DNA of 12,262 bases from Parcubacteria group bacterium RIFCSPHIGHO2_01_FULL_47_10b (GCA_001824325.1 MHXC01000006.1:1-12262), one strand, 5' to 3'. Shown: positions 5,348-12,262, counted from the first letter of the stretch. The notes: generated by a model from the letters alone, not told the origin. Translations and numbers: made by a program.

Positions 5348-7287
5348 GAAGTGATTGGTTGACCAATGGGAATGCGGTCAAGCTCGGCGTGATTGATAAC
5401 ATATACTGCATCCCAGCTCCGCCCGCTATTAGCAAATGCACCGGGCGTCATATCGAGCCAATGTCGCTTGCCGGTGTCATCTATCTCGTATACTTCTTCA
5501 GTGCCATCAGCACGAATGAGCCCAGATAGCTGCAGACCATCTCGCTCATTGGGCGTTACAAACGTTGCACCCCTAATACTTAAATGCGGATATAGCGAAA
5601 TGGTTGCACCATCAATGGCCCGGATAAATCGGCCTTTTACTATATATATAGTATCATCTCCGATCGCTTGGATCAATGTACCTTCGGGAAATGTCGGCAG
5701 TTCAGGGATATGAATTTTCTGTGGAGCTACGGAGCGGATATTATTGGGATTGACTACAGTTATAGTCAGGTCACCTGCTTGTTGCGGGGTAATGGTAACC
5801 TTTATCGTTGAGCTCGATTCTACGTTCACCGAGTCAATTGCTGCGTTGCTCACTTCGATCGTGCTTTCTGGGTCGAACTGGGAACCACTGATCGTGAGGG
5901 TGATAGGTTCGAGGACTTGACCCTCGGTTGGCGTGATTGTCGTTATTTCCGGAATAGTGCTTTCAATAGTGGTGGCCCGAATGGTAAATCCGGCTTTCTG
6001 TTGCTTATCAGTTGTATTCATGACAGCAAGTTGAAAGCGGTCGACACCTTTTGGGTTAAATGTCCCAACTGCCGTGTCGTCATTCAGCGGAATAGTAGTG
6101 ACACGAATTCCTCCATCGTTCTCAAGGTATTCAATAGCCACGATCCGCAATGGAGCATTCGATGTTTTTGTCGTTAGTTCAACTTGAAATAACTGCTTAT
6201 CGTCAGAAGCAAATTCGTACAGCTTTGACGACGTGGGGTCGAGTGTGTCAGTAGCCATTATTTCAACGCTTTGGGCAAGTGCGGAGAGTCGTGTGAAGTT
6301 ATGATCGACGGGGCGTTTGATCGTGATGAAATTGTCGTTATACCCATATCTCCCGTCTCCGACCGTCCGATCATTGATGATGAGCGCGAGCGTCCAGTCA
6401 ACGAATAGATCGACAAATCTCGCGGGCCGGTCAAGAGCTTCGAGCGCCATATTAATACTTGCAACCCCACTGGCGTCATTGACCGTTGTTTCCGCGATAA
6501 CCTCTGGGCTAATTCGTTGTGCCAAATAGTGCGCAAAAAGTGAAACCGAGGCGTAATCCCCTGGTGCGCCATCCCATTGGGTAAGGGCATCGACAGGACT
6601 CTGGAGAAATTGCGCTATTCGTATTGCTAAGTTCGCATCGGGGCGGTACTCCCTATCGTATCCTGCGGCACGGGGCGCATACTCGCTGCGAAGTTCGTTG
6701 AGCCAGGCAGTGTCAATTCGCTGCTGTAGACGATCTTTTTGATTGAAGGTTATGAGGTGTTGAAATTCATGGGCCAGTAGTGAGGGAAGGCGGAATGACG
6801 ACAGGTGCTCACTATTGAGGTAGATAAGTTCTTTTTGGTTTGAGTCCAGGATTTCAGTGCGTTCGAATTCGTCATCTCTATTCGTATAGCCGCCAACGGT
6901 ATCAGGCATGGGAGTAAATAACACATATATTTTCGGATCATTGTCGATGCCCGGAATCCAAGGGTTGCCATAGAATGTTGTCAGTTTAGGGAAGATGACA
7001 TCGTCAAATTCTTGCGCCACTTCATCCAGGGCTTCTTCGATGACGGGTTTTTCGAATCGGTTGAGCGTGTCCCAAAAACTAACATCCGCATACCAGTAGG
7101 CGCGCTTACTTTCTTTTACAAACCGTGCTTTCTCCTCGTTTCGTCCGAGGGCATCAAAACTGGGTTGCACGAAAAATGACCCAGTTTCGTCTATAGCAAG
7201 AGCTGCGCGTGCAGCTGGCATGACAAAAAACATACCTACGCACAGCACGGCAAGCGTTCGTTGGACATATATGATGTATCGATTCAT
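5344..7287 (-). CDS. Secreted M30-like (hyicolysin-type) metalloprotease with IPT/TIG domain and C-terminal tandem module
   Basis: A signal peptide is clear: basic start, hydrophobic core TLAVLCVGMFFVMPA (11-25) and cleavage near ARA-AL (26-30). The catalytic region holds LLAHEFQHLITF (170-181), an HExxH zinc motif with H173, E174 and H177, then TAWLNELRSEYA (193-204) where E198 is the likely third zinc ligand. This layout resembles peptidase family M30; the usual Gly after NE is replaced by Leu. Residues about 446-528 look like an IPT/TIG immunoglobulin-like domain (ITTITPTEGQVLEPITLTISG). The last about 110 residues are two copies of a 52-55 residue module, described as a separate repeat. 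No membrane anchor follows, so the protein is probably released or held by the C-terminal module. Its ATG overlaps the stop of the lamin-tail gene (TAATG). The substrate is unknown. Family assignment is moderate, protease chemistry fairly sure. Confidence 0.8.
   Translation of the reverse strand: MNRYIIYVQRTLAVLCVGMFFVMPAARAALAIDETGSFFVQPSFDALGRNEEKARFVKESKRAYWYADVSFWDTLNRFEKPVIEEALDEVAQEFDDVIFPKLTTFYGNPWIPGIDNDPKIYVLFTPMPDTVGGYTNRDDEFERTEILDSNQKELIYLNSEHLSSFRLPSLLAHEFQHLITFNQKDRLQQRIDTAWLNELRSEYAPRAAGYDREYRPDANLAIRIAQFLQSPVDALTQWDGAPGDYASVSLFAHYLAQRISPEVIAETTVNDASGVASINMALEALDRPARFVDLFVDWTLALIINDRTVGDGRYGYNDNFITIKRPVDHNFTRLSALAQSVEIMATDTLDPTSSKLYEFASDDKQLFQVELTTKTSNAPLRIVAIEYLENDGGIRVTTIPLNDDTAVGTFNPKGVDRFQLAVMNTTDKQQKAGFTIRATTIESTIPEITTITPTEGQVLEPITLTISGSQFDPESTIEVSNAAIDSVNVESSSTIKVTITPQQAGDLTITVVNPNNIRSVAPQKIHIPELPTFPEGTLIQAIGDDTIYIVKGRFIRAIDGATISLYPHLSIRGATFVTPNERDGLQLSGLIRADGTEEVYEIDDTGKRHWLDMTPGAFANSGRSWDAVYVINHAELDRIPIGQPITS
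5347..5682 (-). repeat. Tandem two-copy C-terminal module of the protease
   Basis: Residues 536-587 (bases 5527-5682) and 588-647 (5347-5526) align with each other: GTLIQAIGDDTIYIVK with SGLIRADGTEEVYEID, then GRFIRAI with GKRHWLD, then a late VTPNERDGLQLSG with VINHAELDRIPIG. The shared pattern is a LI-x-A-x-G start, a central Tyr-x-Ile strand, a basic/aromatic turn and a hydrophobic end. From memory, similar modules (a strand, KRHxL/I, a later W) occur at the ends of many exported Patescibacteria proteins. A surface or wall-binding role is inference. Confidence 0.55.
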
Positions 7288-9095
7288 TATATTTTCTGGG
7301 GTGTGTGATTCTGTGTAAATCGTGTGCGAACGAAACCGATGGTAATCAGCAGCAGCATAATTGACCCAATAACCATAAATGAGATGCCTGTGGTTTTTCG
7401 AATAGCAGCTGCCTGCTGCTGTTTTTCGGGGGTTTGAATCTGGTCAGGGTCGTCGTTTGTAGCGGTCGAGTCATCGGTGATGACTGCATACGGCGCAGCT
7501 GCTTGTGCCGTACCAACAATATCAATTATGTTTGACCCACTTACAGTATGACCTATTTTTTGTGATTCTTCAACTATCGCAAGTTGGTTGCGTGGCTGGC
7601 CTGTTACGTCAAGGACACCTTGGGCAGCCATCATAAGTGAAGATAATTGATGCCCAGGACTGACTGAAATCGTATTCGAAGCATTAGTGATAGCTGGCGC
7701 GGCTAACTCATTTTGTGTCTTAATCGAAGTTGCTGCTTGGGAAGGTTCAACTATTGTTGTCACAACTGCGTTATTTGGATTCACAATATTGGCGAAACCA
7801 GGCGTTGGCTTTGAACTCCACACAAAGCCCTCGGTATCAGTGAGGACACCTACATACCCTTTTTTCGATCCGGTGTAGTTAATATCCATTATGACAGTAC
7901 CAGATGGTGTGAGTAGCCTGACGCTGTCGTTATCGTTATTAAGTGCTAACTTCGTGAGCGATCGTGGAAACACGAGATAGTTGCTTGGTAGAAGAAACGT
8001 ATACTGTGGAATGACAAATGGCCGGCTTCCACCATCGGCGTCATCCAATTGAAATCCATAGAGATCAACAACTACATCGCTACTATTGTAGAGCTCGATC
8101 CACTCGTCTTCTGATTCATTCTTCGGAGGATCCGGTAGAAATTCAGAAATTGTCACGGACGATGGATACACTTGGATCTTCAGTTGATCGCTTGACACAC
8201 TGTCGCTGAACGTCGCGTGCATGGTCAACAAGTAAGTGCCCGGAAATTGGTATGACACGGTGATCAGGTTTCCCTCAGAAGTAACGCCGTTTCCCCAGTT
8301 CCATGCATAATGTGTGGCTGGGTCCCCCTTGGCTTTGAGCGTTATACCTTTATTTTGCCCGATTGCCAATTCATCCGCTTCGCGATCGACGCCATTTATG
8401 ACAACAGCAATTGTTGCGCGGGTTGTGGTTGCATGCGTTGTATCTGTTGGCTCGTCGGGCGCTTGGTTGTCGGCGTTATCGGGGTTCTCATTTGAGTCAG
8501 TCTCGTCACTGTCGGTTGATGGGATTGTCGACGTTGCGGTCGCAAGCGCTATGCTATTAGCAGCTCGAGCCGTCGCATGCAGCGGCGCATTGTTTGCGTC
8601 CCGCCCTGCAGTTGGCGACCCAGTATGGGTATGCCAATTCATCGCGTCGTCCCCGGCTTGTTCAGGATCAGCACGTTCCATTGAGGCGTGTGTAGTACTG
8701 TCGCCTGCGTACCATCGGGGGACCAGATCAACAATTGCGCCAGTTGTATCAATCAGAGCGAGTGATTCCGTTTCGTTACTGAGGCTTCCTGAATATATGA
8801 GGTCAGCTGGCGTGTCATTCACTGTAGTGTCGTCAGTTCGCTCCAAGAGAAAAAAGGACTGCGGCCCGATGATTCCGGCTAATGGGATTGTGGGCAAAGC
8901 GTCGGTTGCCATGAGTAACCAGCCATCAAGCTCTACAGGAACTGTATCAGTGTTGTAGAGCTCAATCCACTCATCGTTCGAACTGGCTGCAGTCCCCATC
9001 CACGCGATTTCATTGATAACAACAGAGGCCTGTGCCGATACAGCGAATGCGAGTAATCCGCCTGTAAATAAGAAAAGATTGGATCGTAGATTCAT
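7287..9095 (-). CDS. Membrane-anchored surface protein with two lamin-tail domains and a PKD domain
   Basis: Residues are numbered from the ATG at 9093-9095 (602 residues). A signal peptide (NLRSNLFLFTGGLLAFAVSAQA, about 2-23) leads into a lamin-tail domain (VVINEIAWMG...NDEWIELYN, about 25-155). A Thr/Ala/Asp/Asn-rich linker follows (about 175-228), then a PKD-like beta domain (about 231-309, with YAWNWGNG and YQFPGTYLLTM), a second lamin-tail domain (VTISEFLPDPP...EDEWIELYN, about 313-440), a polar stretch and one transmembrane helix (GISFMVIGSIMLLLITIGFV, about 570-589) with a basic tail. The mature protein would sit outside the cell on a C-terminal anchor. Lamin-tail domains in exported bacterial proteins are thought to bind envelope or polymeric ligands; the ligand is unknown. 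The longer frame from 9128 puts MAHHISVTIHV before the signal peptide and would start at the predicted transcript end, so I prefer 9095. Neither start has a Shine-Dalgarno. First gene of its unit, overlapping the protease gene by one base. Confidence 0.87.
   Translation of the reverse strand: MNLRSNLFLFTGGLLAFAVSAQASVVINEIAWMGTAASSNDEWIELYNTDTVPVELDGWLLMATDALPTIPLAGIIGPQSFFLLERTDDTTVNDTPADLIYSGSLSNETESLALIDTTGAIVDLVPRWYAGDSTTHASMERADPEQAGDDAMNWHTHTGSPTAGRDANNAPLHATARAANSIALATATSTIPSTDSDETDSNENPDNADNQAPDEPTDTTHATTTRATIAVVINGVDREADELAIGQNKGITLKAKGDPATHYAWNWGNGVTSEGNLITVSYQFPGTYLLTMHATFSDSVSSDQLKIQVYPSSVTISEFLPDPPKNESEDEWIELYNSSDVVVDLYGFQLDDADGGSRPFVIPQYTFLLPSNYLVFPRSLTKLALNNDNDSVRLLTPSGTVIMDINYTGSKKGYVGVLTDTEGFVWSSKPTPGFANIVNPNNAVVTTIVEPSQAATSIKTQNELAAPAITNASNTISVSPGHQLSSLMMAAQGVLDVTGQPRNQLAIVEESQKIGHTVSGSNIIDIVGTAQAAAPYAVITDDSTATNDDPDQIQTPEKQQQAAAIRKTTGISFMVIGSIMLLLITIGFVRTRFTQNHTPQKI
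8086..8108 (-). repeat. Copy 2 of the lamin-tail core repeat (DNA level)
   Basis: These 23 bases match 8953-8975 at all but two positions. They encode the EWIELYN core of the second lamin-tail domain, so the near identity reflects the duplicated protein domain and conserved codon choice. Confidence 0.7.
8953..8975 (-). repeat. Copy 1 of the lamin-tail core repeat (DNA level)
   Basis: Partner of 8086-8108, encoding the EWIELYN core of the first lamin-tail domain. Two mismatches in 23 bases, both at third codon positions. Confidence 0.7.
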
Positions 9096-9131
9096 GACGT
9101 GTATTGTTACTGAGATGTGGTGAGCCATGCA

Positions 9132-9147
9132 TGGTACAATACCAAAG
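9132..9147. promoter_or_regulatory. Symmetric bidirectional promoter candidate between rnhB and the surface-protein unit
   Basis: The spacer holds GGTACAATACC (9133-9143), nearly its own reverse complement. On the plus strand it reads TGG-TACAAT, an extended -10 matching TATAAT at five of six bases (9135-9140), about 45 bases before the rnhB ATG. On the minus strand it reads TGG-TATTGT (9141-9136), an extended -10 matching four of six, which would start RNA near 9129 and leave a leader of about 34 bases before the ATG at 9095. No good -35 box was seen on either strand, which extended -10 promoters can tolerate. Prediction only. Confidence 0.4.
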
Positions 9148-9185
9148 ATGACACCAGCCGAACATTTTGATTAACTCAACCGAAC

Positions 9186-9854
9186 ATGGCAGCAGAGCAG
9201 CCAAAAATAGGCAACATTCTTGGTATCGATGAGGCGGGGCGTGGATGTGTCCTTGGACCCATGCTTATTGCAGGCGTAATGGCGCGCGCAGAAGATCAAG
9301 AGAAACTCAAAGCATGCGGTATAAAAAATTCAAAAAAACTTTCACCAACACGACGAGAGTATTTGTTTGATGAGCTCACAAGGCTACCATGTATAGTAGT
9401 ATCGGTGTCGGTGCCGCCAAGCGACATTGATGATCGGAGTATAAATGCCATTGGCATTGACATCAGCGGTCGCTTCATCGATGATCTGAAACCAGATATT
9501 GCTATCGTTGATGCCCCTGCAAGCGGGCGTGGTGTAATTTGGTATGCAGACCGTATTTTAGCAGCAACTATTTCGACAAAACGCGTCCAGATCATTTCTG
9601 AAAATCATGCTGACGATAATCATATTACTGTCGCAGCGGCCTCAGTTATAGCCAAAGTGCTACGTGATCGCGCAATTCGAGAATTACACAAAAAATATGA
9701 CGTTGATTTTGGTTCAGGGTACCAACACGATCCTAAAACCATAAAATTTTTACTGGACTATTATAAGAGTCACGGATCGCTCCCTGTCGAGACGCGGTTG
9801 AAGTGGTCAACGGCGCAACGGATTTTGACAGGCGGCGGGGCGCATATTAGATAG
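9186..9854 (+). CDS. rnhB: Ribonuclease HII, archaeal-like type
   Basis: RNase HII nicks the RNA strand of RNA-DNA hybrids and starts removal of single ribonucleotides from DNA. The 222 residues contain GIDEAGRG (13-20) with catalytic D15 and E16, IVDAP (107-111) with D109, and ENHADDNHITVAAASVIAKV (139-158) with D143 as the probable fourth metal ligand. The later block DFGSGYQHDPKTIKFL (174-189) and a basic LKWSTAQ end complete the family. GCVLGPMLIAGV (20-31), the HAD-type fourth-ligand segment, the GSGY-x-x-DPKT block and the VETRLKW end resemble archaeal RNase HII, as I recall the Archaeoglobus protein, more than the E. coli type. It is the only plus-strand gene, diverges from the surface-protein unit and ends six bases from femAB. 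No Shine-Dalgarno precedes the ATG, the only suitable start near the conserved N-terminus. Confidence 0.96.
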   Translation: MAAEQPKIGNILGIDEAGRGCVLGPMLIAGVMARAEDQEKLKACGIKNSKKLSPTRREYLFDELTRLPCIVVSVSVPPSDIDDRSINAIGIDISGRFIDDLKPDIAIVDAPASGRGVIWYADRILAATISTKRVQIISENHADDNHITVAAASVIAKVLRDRAIRELHKKYDVDFGSGYQHDPKTIKFLLDYYKSHGSLPVETRLKWSTAQRILTGGGAHIR

Positions 9855-9860
9855 GAGGTA

Positions 9861-10940
9861 TTAGAATCCCCGCTTTATTCGTCGTACACTTTCTATAATG
9901 TAGTTCACCCAATAACGTTGCGTGAGAGGAAGATCGTGTGCATGGATATAGTTGCGTTCATAGCCGCCAAAGCCGGTTTTGAAAAAGGTAAGGCCAGCCC
10001 ATGGGTGCTTGCGATCGCCTTGAGGCGCGATGCCCCAGAAGTTGAACGTGACACAACCACGCTTTTTTGCTTCGCGAATCGCTTCCCACAACATGAGATA
10101 TGAACCTTGCTTCTCCGGCGACAGGCCTGTTGATAATGACTGGTGGTAAAACGCTGTGCTGCCAGAAAAAATAATCATTGCCATGGCGAGGATGTTGTCC
10201 CCGTGACGCGCAATAAAAAGAAGAATGTTGTTATCGCGCGCGAAATGCTCGTATTCCGATAACACATAGTTCTTGCTAAATGCAACGAATGATTTTTTCT
10301 CGGCAAATGTTTCAAACAGTTGATGGAACTGCTCTATATCGTTTTTGTTCTTACCTTGGGTGACAATGACGCCTTCACGCTCAGCTTTCTTTATGTTATA
10401 TCGGTTCGCCTTGCGCATATTCGTAAGCAGCGTTTTTTCAGGTGGTGTAATATCGAGCAGCCACGATCGTTCGGCATGCATGTGCATTGGGGCGGGGCGG
10501 AGCGAGAGTTTACGAAATACGCTTTGAAGCACCGGGTTGTCGATTAGTTGTGGACTGAAACGGATAAAAGAGATACGTTCACGCCTTTTTTGCTTTTTTG
10601 ATTCTGTTTGTGCTTCCTTTCGAAGGTATTGAACGAGTGTTTCGAAAATTTGAAACAGCGCCTTTTCATCGCTAGTGGCGACCTCATCACATACCGGTCC
10701 GTGGGGAATGAAATAAAAAGTGCCGCGACGGGCATGAATGGTAAGCACCTGCGCTACGGCCACGATCCTTTCGCCATCAAACAAGCCGACCCGCAAGGCC
10801 TCATCACCAAGCTCTGTATTGCATTCTCCCCATATCCACGACTGCAAAAATGAGTGCTCTTTCCGGGCAGCCACCCACGTGTCCCATATTTTTTTGTCGA
10901 TAATCGGTTTGACGTCCATGCGCTTATCGCGGGATCCCAT
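9861..10940 (-). CDS. FemA/FemB-family peptidoglycan interpeptide-bridge aminoacyltransferase
   Basis: FemAB proteins are paired GNAT-fold enzymes that move amino acids from aminoacyl-tRNA to the stem peptide of lipid II, building the cross-bridge at the inner membrane face. Numbered from the ATG at 10938-10940 (359 residues), SFLQSWIWGE (30-39) marks the first GNAT half. The RKANRYNIKKAEREGV block (176-191), YHQSLSTGLSPEKQGSYLMLWEAI (about 265-288) and the classic end FNFWGIAPQGD...GLTFFKTGFGG (299-326) mark the second. The basic SESKKQKRRER-type stretch (about 112-122) is a local charged loop. The frame extends upstream to 11003, but the ATG at 10940 forms TAATG with the phosphatase stop and has a GGGGGA tract ten bases ahead; an ATG at 10917-10919 is also possible. 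The transferred amino acid cannot be read from sequence. Last gene of its unit. Confidence 0.92.
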   Translation of the reverse strand: MGSRDKRMDVKPIIDKKIWDTWVAARKEHSFLQSWIWGECNTELGDEALRVGLFDGERIVAVAQVLTIHARRGTFYFIPHGPVCDEVATSDEKALFQIFETLVQYLRKEAQTESKKQKRRERISFIRFSPQLIDNPVLQSVFRKLSLRPAPMHMHAERSWLLDITPPEKTLLTNMRKANRYNIKKAEREGVIVTQGKNKNDIEQFHQLFETFAEKKSFVAFSKNYVLSEYEHFARDNNILLFIARHGDNILAMAMIIFSGSTAFYHQSLSTGLSPEKQGSYLMLWEAIREAKKRGCVTFNFWGIAPQGDRKHPWAGLTFFKTGFGGYERNYIHAHDLPLTQRYWVNYIIESVRRIKRGF

Positions 10941-11572
10941 TAATCTTTGTCCCCCGCTTGGTAAAAACGGATTATTTTTTCTTCTTCGGCGCCGAATTCC
11001 CATTTAAAAATATCGCAATTTGCGTGCACATGATCGGTGTCAACACAGCGAAAATCGCGCACTAATTTCGTAAAGTCAGTGACCAGGAGCTGTATGATGC
11101 CTCCGTGGGTAACGGCAATCACGTGCTGCCCCGGATATTTTTCATGGGTTTTAAAGAAAAAGTCATAGAGACGGCCGCGGAATTGTGTCTGGGATTCGCC
11201 TCGAAATGGAGTCAAGTCAAATCGGTCATTGCCCGCATCAATATGCTTCTTAAATTCACTATCGAAATGCGCCCATGATTTTCCCTCCAGTGATCCCATA
11301 GCTATTTCTGCCAGCCGCTGGTCGTCAATTACTGCGGGACCATGAATATGTTGTTGTATTATTGCGGCTGTTTCGCGCGTTCGATCGAGGGGTGAGGCAT
11401 AGATAGCAGCGACAGGGATAGAGTCAAAATATTGAGCCGCCAGAAGTGCTTGCTGTTTGCCGGTCTGGTTCAACGAGTCCGGAACTGACTGGCCGTTGAT
11501 GATTTTGTTCGCATTGGCAAATGTCTGCCCGTGGCGAACGACATAAAACGCAGTAGCTTTAGCTTTTTTCAT
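10940..11572 (-). CDS. Histidine phosphatase family protein (phosphoglycerate-mutase-like)
   Basis: This 210-residue protein has the branch-1 histidine phosphatase core: VVRHGQT (11-17) with nucleophile H14 and R13, N20, ASPLDRTRET (59-68) with R64, acid E89 in RLAEIAMGSLEG, and VTHGG (154-158) with second histidine H156. Members dephosphorylate many small molecules or act as phosphoglycerate mutases. The short length and LAEIAMGSLEG segment fit a general phosphatase (CobC/PhoE/GpmB group), and the true substrate is unknown. It overlaps the aminotransferase gene by 14 bases and the FemAB gene by one base, so all three are probably translated together. That context hints at a phosphorylated envelope intermediate, but phosphatases of this family are often placed by chance. 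ATG at 11570-11572 is the natural start just before the conserved strand; no Shine-Dalgarno is evident. Confidence 0.93.
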   Translation of the reverse strand: MKKAKATAFYVVRHGQTFANANKIINGQSVPDSLNQTGKQQALLAAQYFDSIPVAAIYASPLDRTRETAAIIQQHIHGPAVIDDQRLAEIAMGSLEGKSWAHFDSEFKKHIDAGNDRFDLTPFRGESQTQFRGRLYDFFFKTHEKYPGQHVIAVTHGGIIQLLVTDFTKLVRDFRCVDTDHVHANCDIFKWEFGAEEEKIIRFYQAGDKD

Positions 11573-12262
11573 GGTTCATGAACTTGATAATGCGCTTAAT
11601 CTCATCTGGTGATAGTCGCGGATATGTCGGGAGGTTGATGACAGATGCTGCCGCCTGCTCGGCGCGTGGGCACGAACCGTGTTCGTAGTGTACATCGGCA
11701 AAAGGTACGGACAAGGGCGTGATTGGCCCATTGTACCAGTCGCCCAGATAGAGTTTGGCTGCGTGGGCATGGCGGAGGAAGGAGCGTTTTGTGTCCGTGG
11801 GTTGCTTGGATTTTTTATCGAATTTGATCGCGAGCGCGTATCGCAAAAAAATGGATTGCCCCTGCGGGTGTTCATGCTGCGGTGTATACCGTTTAGCAGT
11901 CTTGATGTGCTTTCTAAACTCCTGCGCGACTGCAACGCGATGCGTATTAAACCTATCAAGTCGTTGCAACTGGCTGAACGCAATCCGCGCAAGCGCATTA
12001 GATAGTCGTGCTGGCATATATGCGGGTTGCTGCAGTTTTTTTTCTCCCTTAGTGACTGCGTATGTCGTGAGGCGCAGAAGTCGTCCGATCGCATGGAGCA
12101 CTTTGCCGATACTGAATAGATGATACGTCGGTAATACAAGTGCAGTAAAAAAAATGATATGAAACAGTTGCTTTGCGATAAAGGCATTTCGCGGCGGGGC
12201 GAGGGTGTCCGTGATTGCGTGCAACTTTTTACCAACTGCCGCATTATGAGTAGTGATGAGAC
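11559..12262 (-). CDS. DegT/DnrJ/EryC1/StrS family PLP aminotransferase, C-terminal part (5' end outside the window)
   Basis: The frame is open to the right edge, so the gene begins beyond the window; about 234 codons are visible. The C-terminal region is typical of sugar aminotransferases of this family: LYLGDWYNGPITPLSVP, then GSCPRAEQAAASVINLPTYPRLSPDEIKRIIKF, where the INLPTYPR block is the family's usual ending. The region after the PLP lysine is also recognisable (ITTHNAAVGKKLHAI...RNAFIAKQLFHIIFF), matching the branch whose members carry a hydrophobic membrane-facing stretch here. The catalytic lysine lies upstream and cannot be checked. These enzymes usually aminate nucleotide-linked keto-sugars for surface glycans. 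TTG at 12222-12224 could be read as a start, but the upstream codons continue the family sequence, so it is internal. It ends with a 14-base overlap into the phosphatase gene. Confidence 0.87.
   Translation of the reverse strand, partial: LITTHNAAVGKKLHAITDTLAPPRNAFIAKQLFHIIFFTALVLPTYHLFSIGKVLHAIGRLLRLTTYAVTKGEKKLQQPAYMPARLSNALARIAFSQLQRLDRFNTHRVAVAQEFRKHIKTAKRYTPQHEHPQGQSIFLRYALAIKFDKKSKQPTDTKRSFLRHAHAAKLYLGDWYNGPITPLSVPFADVHYEHGSCPRAEQAAASVINLPTYPRLSPDEIKRIIKFMNHEKS

Noticed and set aside
8314..8958. Long plus-strand reading frame (214 codons) opposite the lamin-tail gene
   Set aside because: It is antisense to a gene with clear domains and composition-driven; its Ser/Val/Ala-rich translation matches no family and it has no ribosome site.
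11576..12244. Minus-strand 222-codon frame starting with ATG, overlapping the aminotransferase
   Set aside because: The translation is rich in Ser, Arg and Cys with no recognisable domain, while the overlapping frame reads as a clear DegT-family C-terminus open to the window edge.
1..12262. CRISPR arrays, tRNA or rRNA genes, insertion sequences, integrases, toxin-antitoxin or other defence genes
   Set aside because: No regularly spaced repeats, cloverleaf-like or rRNA-like segments or transposase-type proteins were seen; almost every base lies in a housekeeping or envelope gene.

Overview
The window (about 12.3 kb, GC near the middle forties by eye) looks like ordinary chromosomal DNA from a small-genome bacterium, most likely Patescibacteria/CPR, Parcubacteria-like. 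This placement is inferred from gene content: a SecA with a long extra segment in its first nucleotide-binding domain, a lamin-tail-domain surface protein with one C-terminal membrane anchor, a FemAB transferase beside a DegT-family aminotransferase, and a secreted protease ending in a duplicated module of a kind I associate with that group. UGA works as a stop in several genes, so the code is the standard bacterial one.

Layout: the genes form three transcription units. Unit A (minus strand, about 9140 down to about 46) is a compact run of eight genes: lamin-tail/PKD surface protein, HExxH metalloprotease-like protein, murB, hpf, secA, a Nudix hydrolase, a NIF3/YqfO C-terminal-like small protein and a MazG-like NTP pyrophosphohydrolase. 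The run ends at a GC-rich hairpin that looks like a terminator. Genes are coupled by short overlaps (TAATG, ATGA) or separated by gaps of about 13-33 bases. Unit B (plus strand) is the single gene rnhB, diverging from unit A at a 90-base spacer. Unit C (minus strand, entering from the right edge) holds the 3' part of a DegT/DnrJ/EryC1/StrS aminotransferase, a histidine phosphatase and a FemA/FemB-type aminoacyltransferase. All three genes of unit C overlap, and the unit converges on rnhB with only six bases between.

How they may work together: unit A joins export (SecA), two exported or surface proteins that probably use SecA, a peptidoglycan precursor enzyme (MurB), a ribosome hibernation factor and a distal group of small proteins that could clean up nucleotides. 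Unit C fits cell-envelope sugar and peptidoglycan cross-bridge chemistry.

I found no CRISPR array, transposase, integrase, tRNA, rRNA or recognisable defence system, and no gene-free stretch over 300 bases. The less ordinary items are a symmetric bidirectional promoter candidate, an archaeal-looking RNase HII, a tandem repeat module at the protease C-terminus, and a MazG-like gene with no conventional start codon and a probable frameshift at a run of seven A's.
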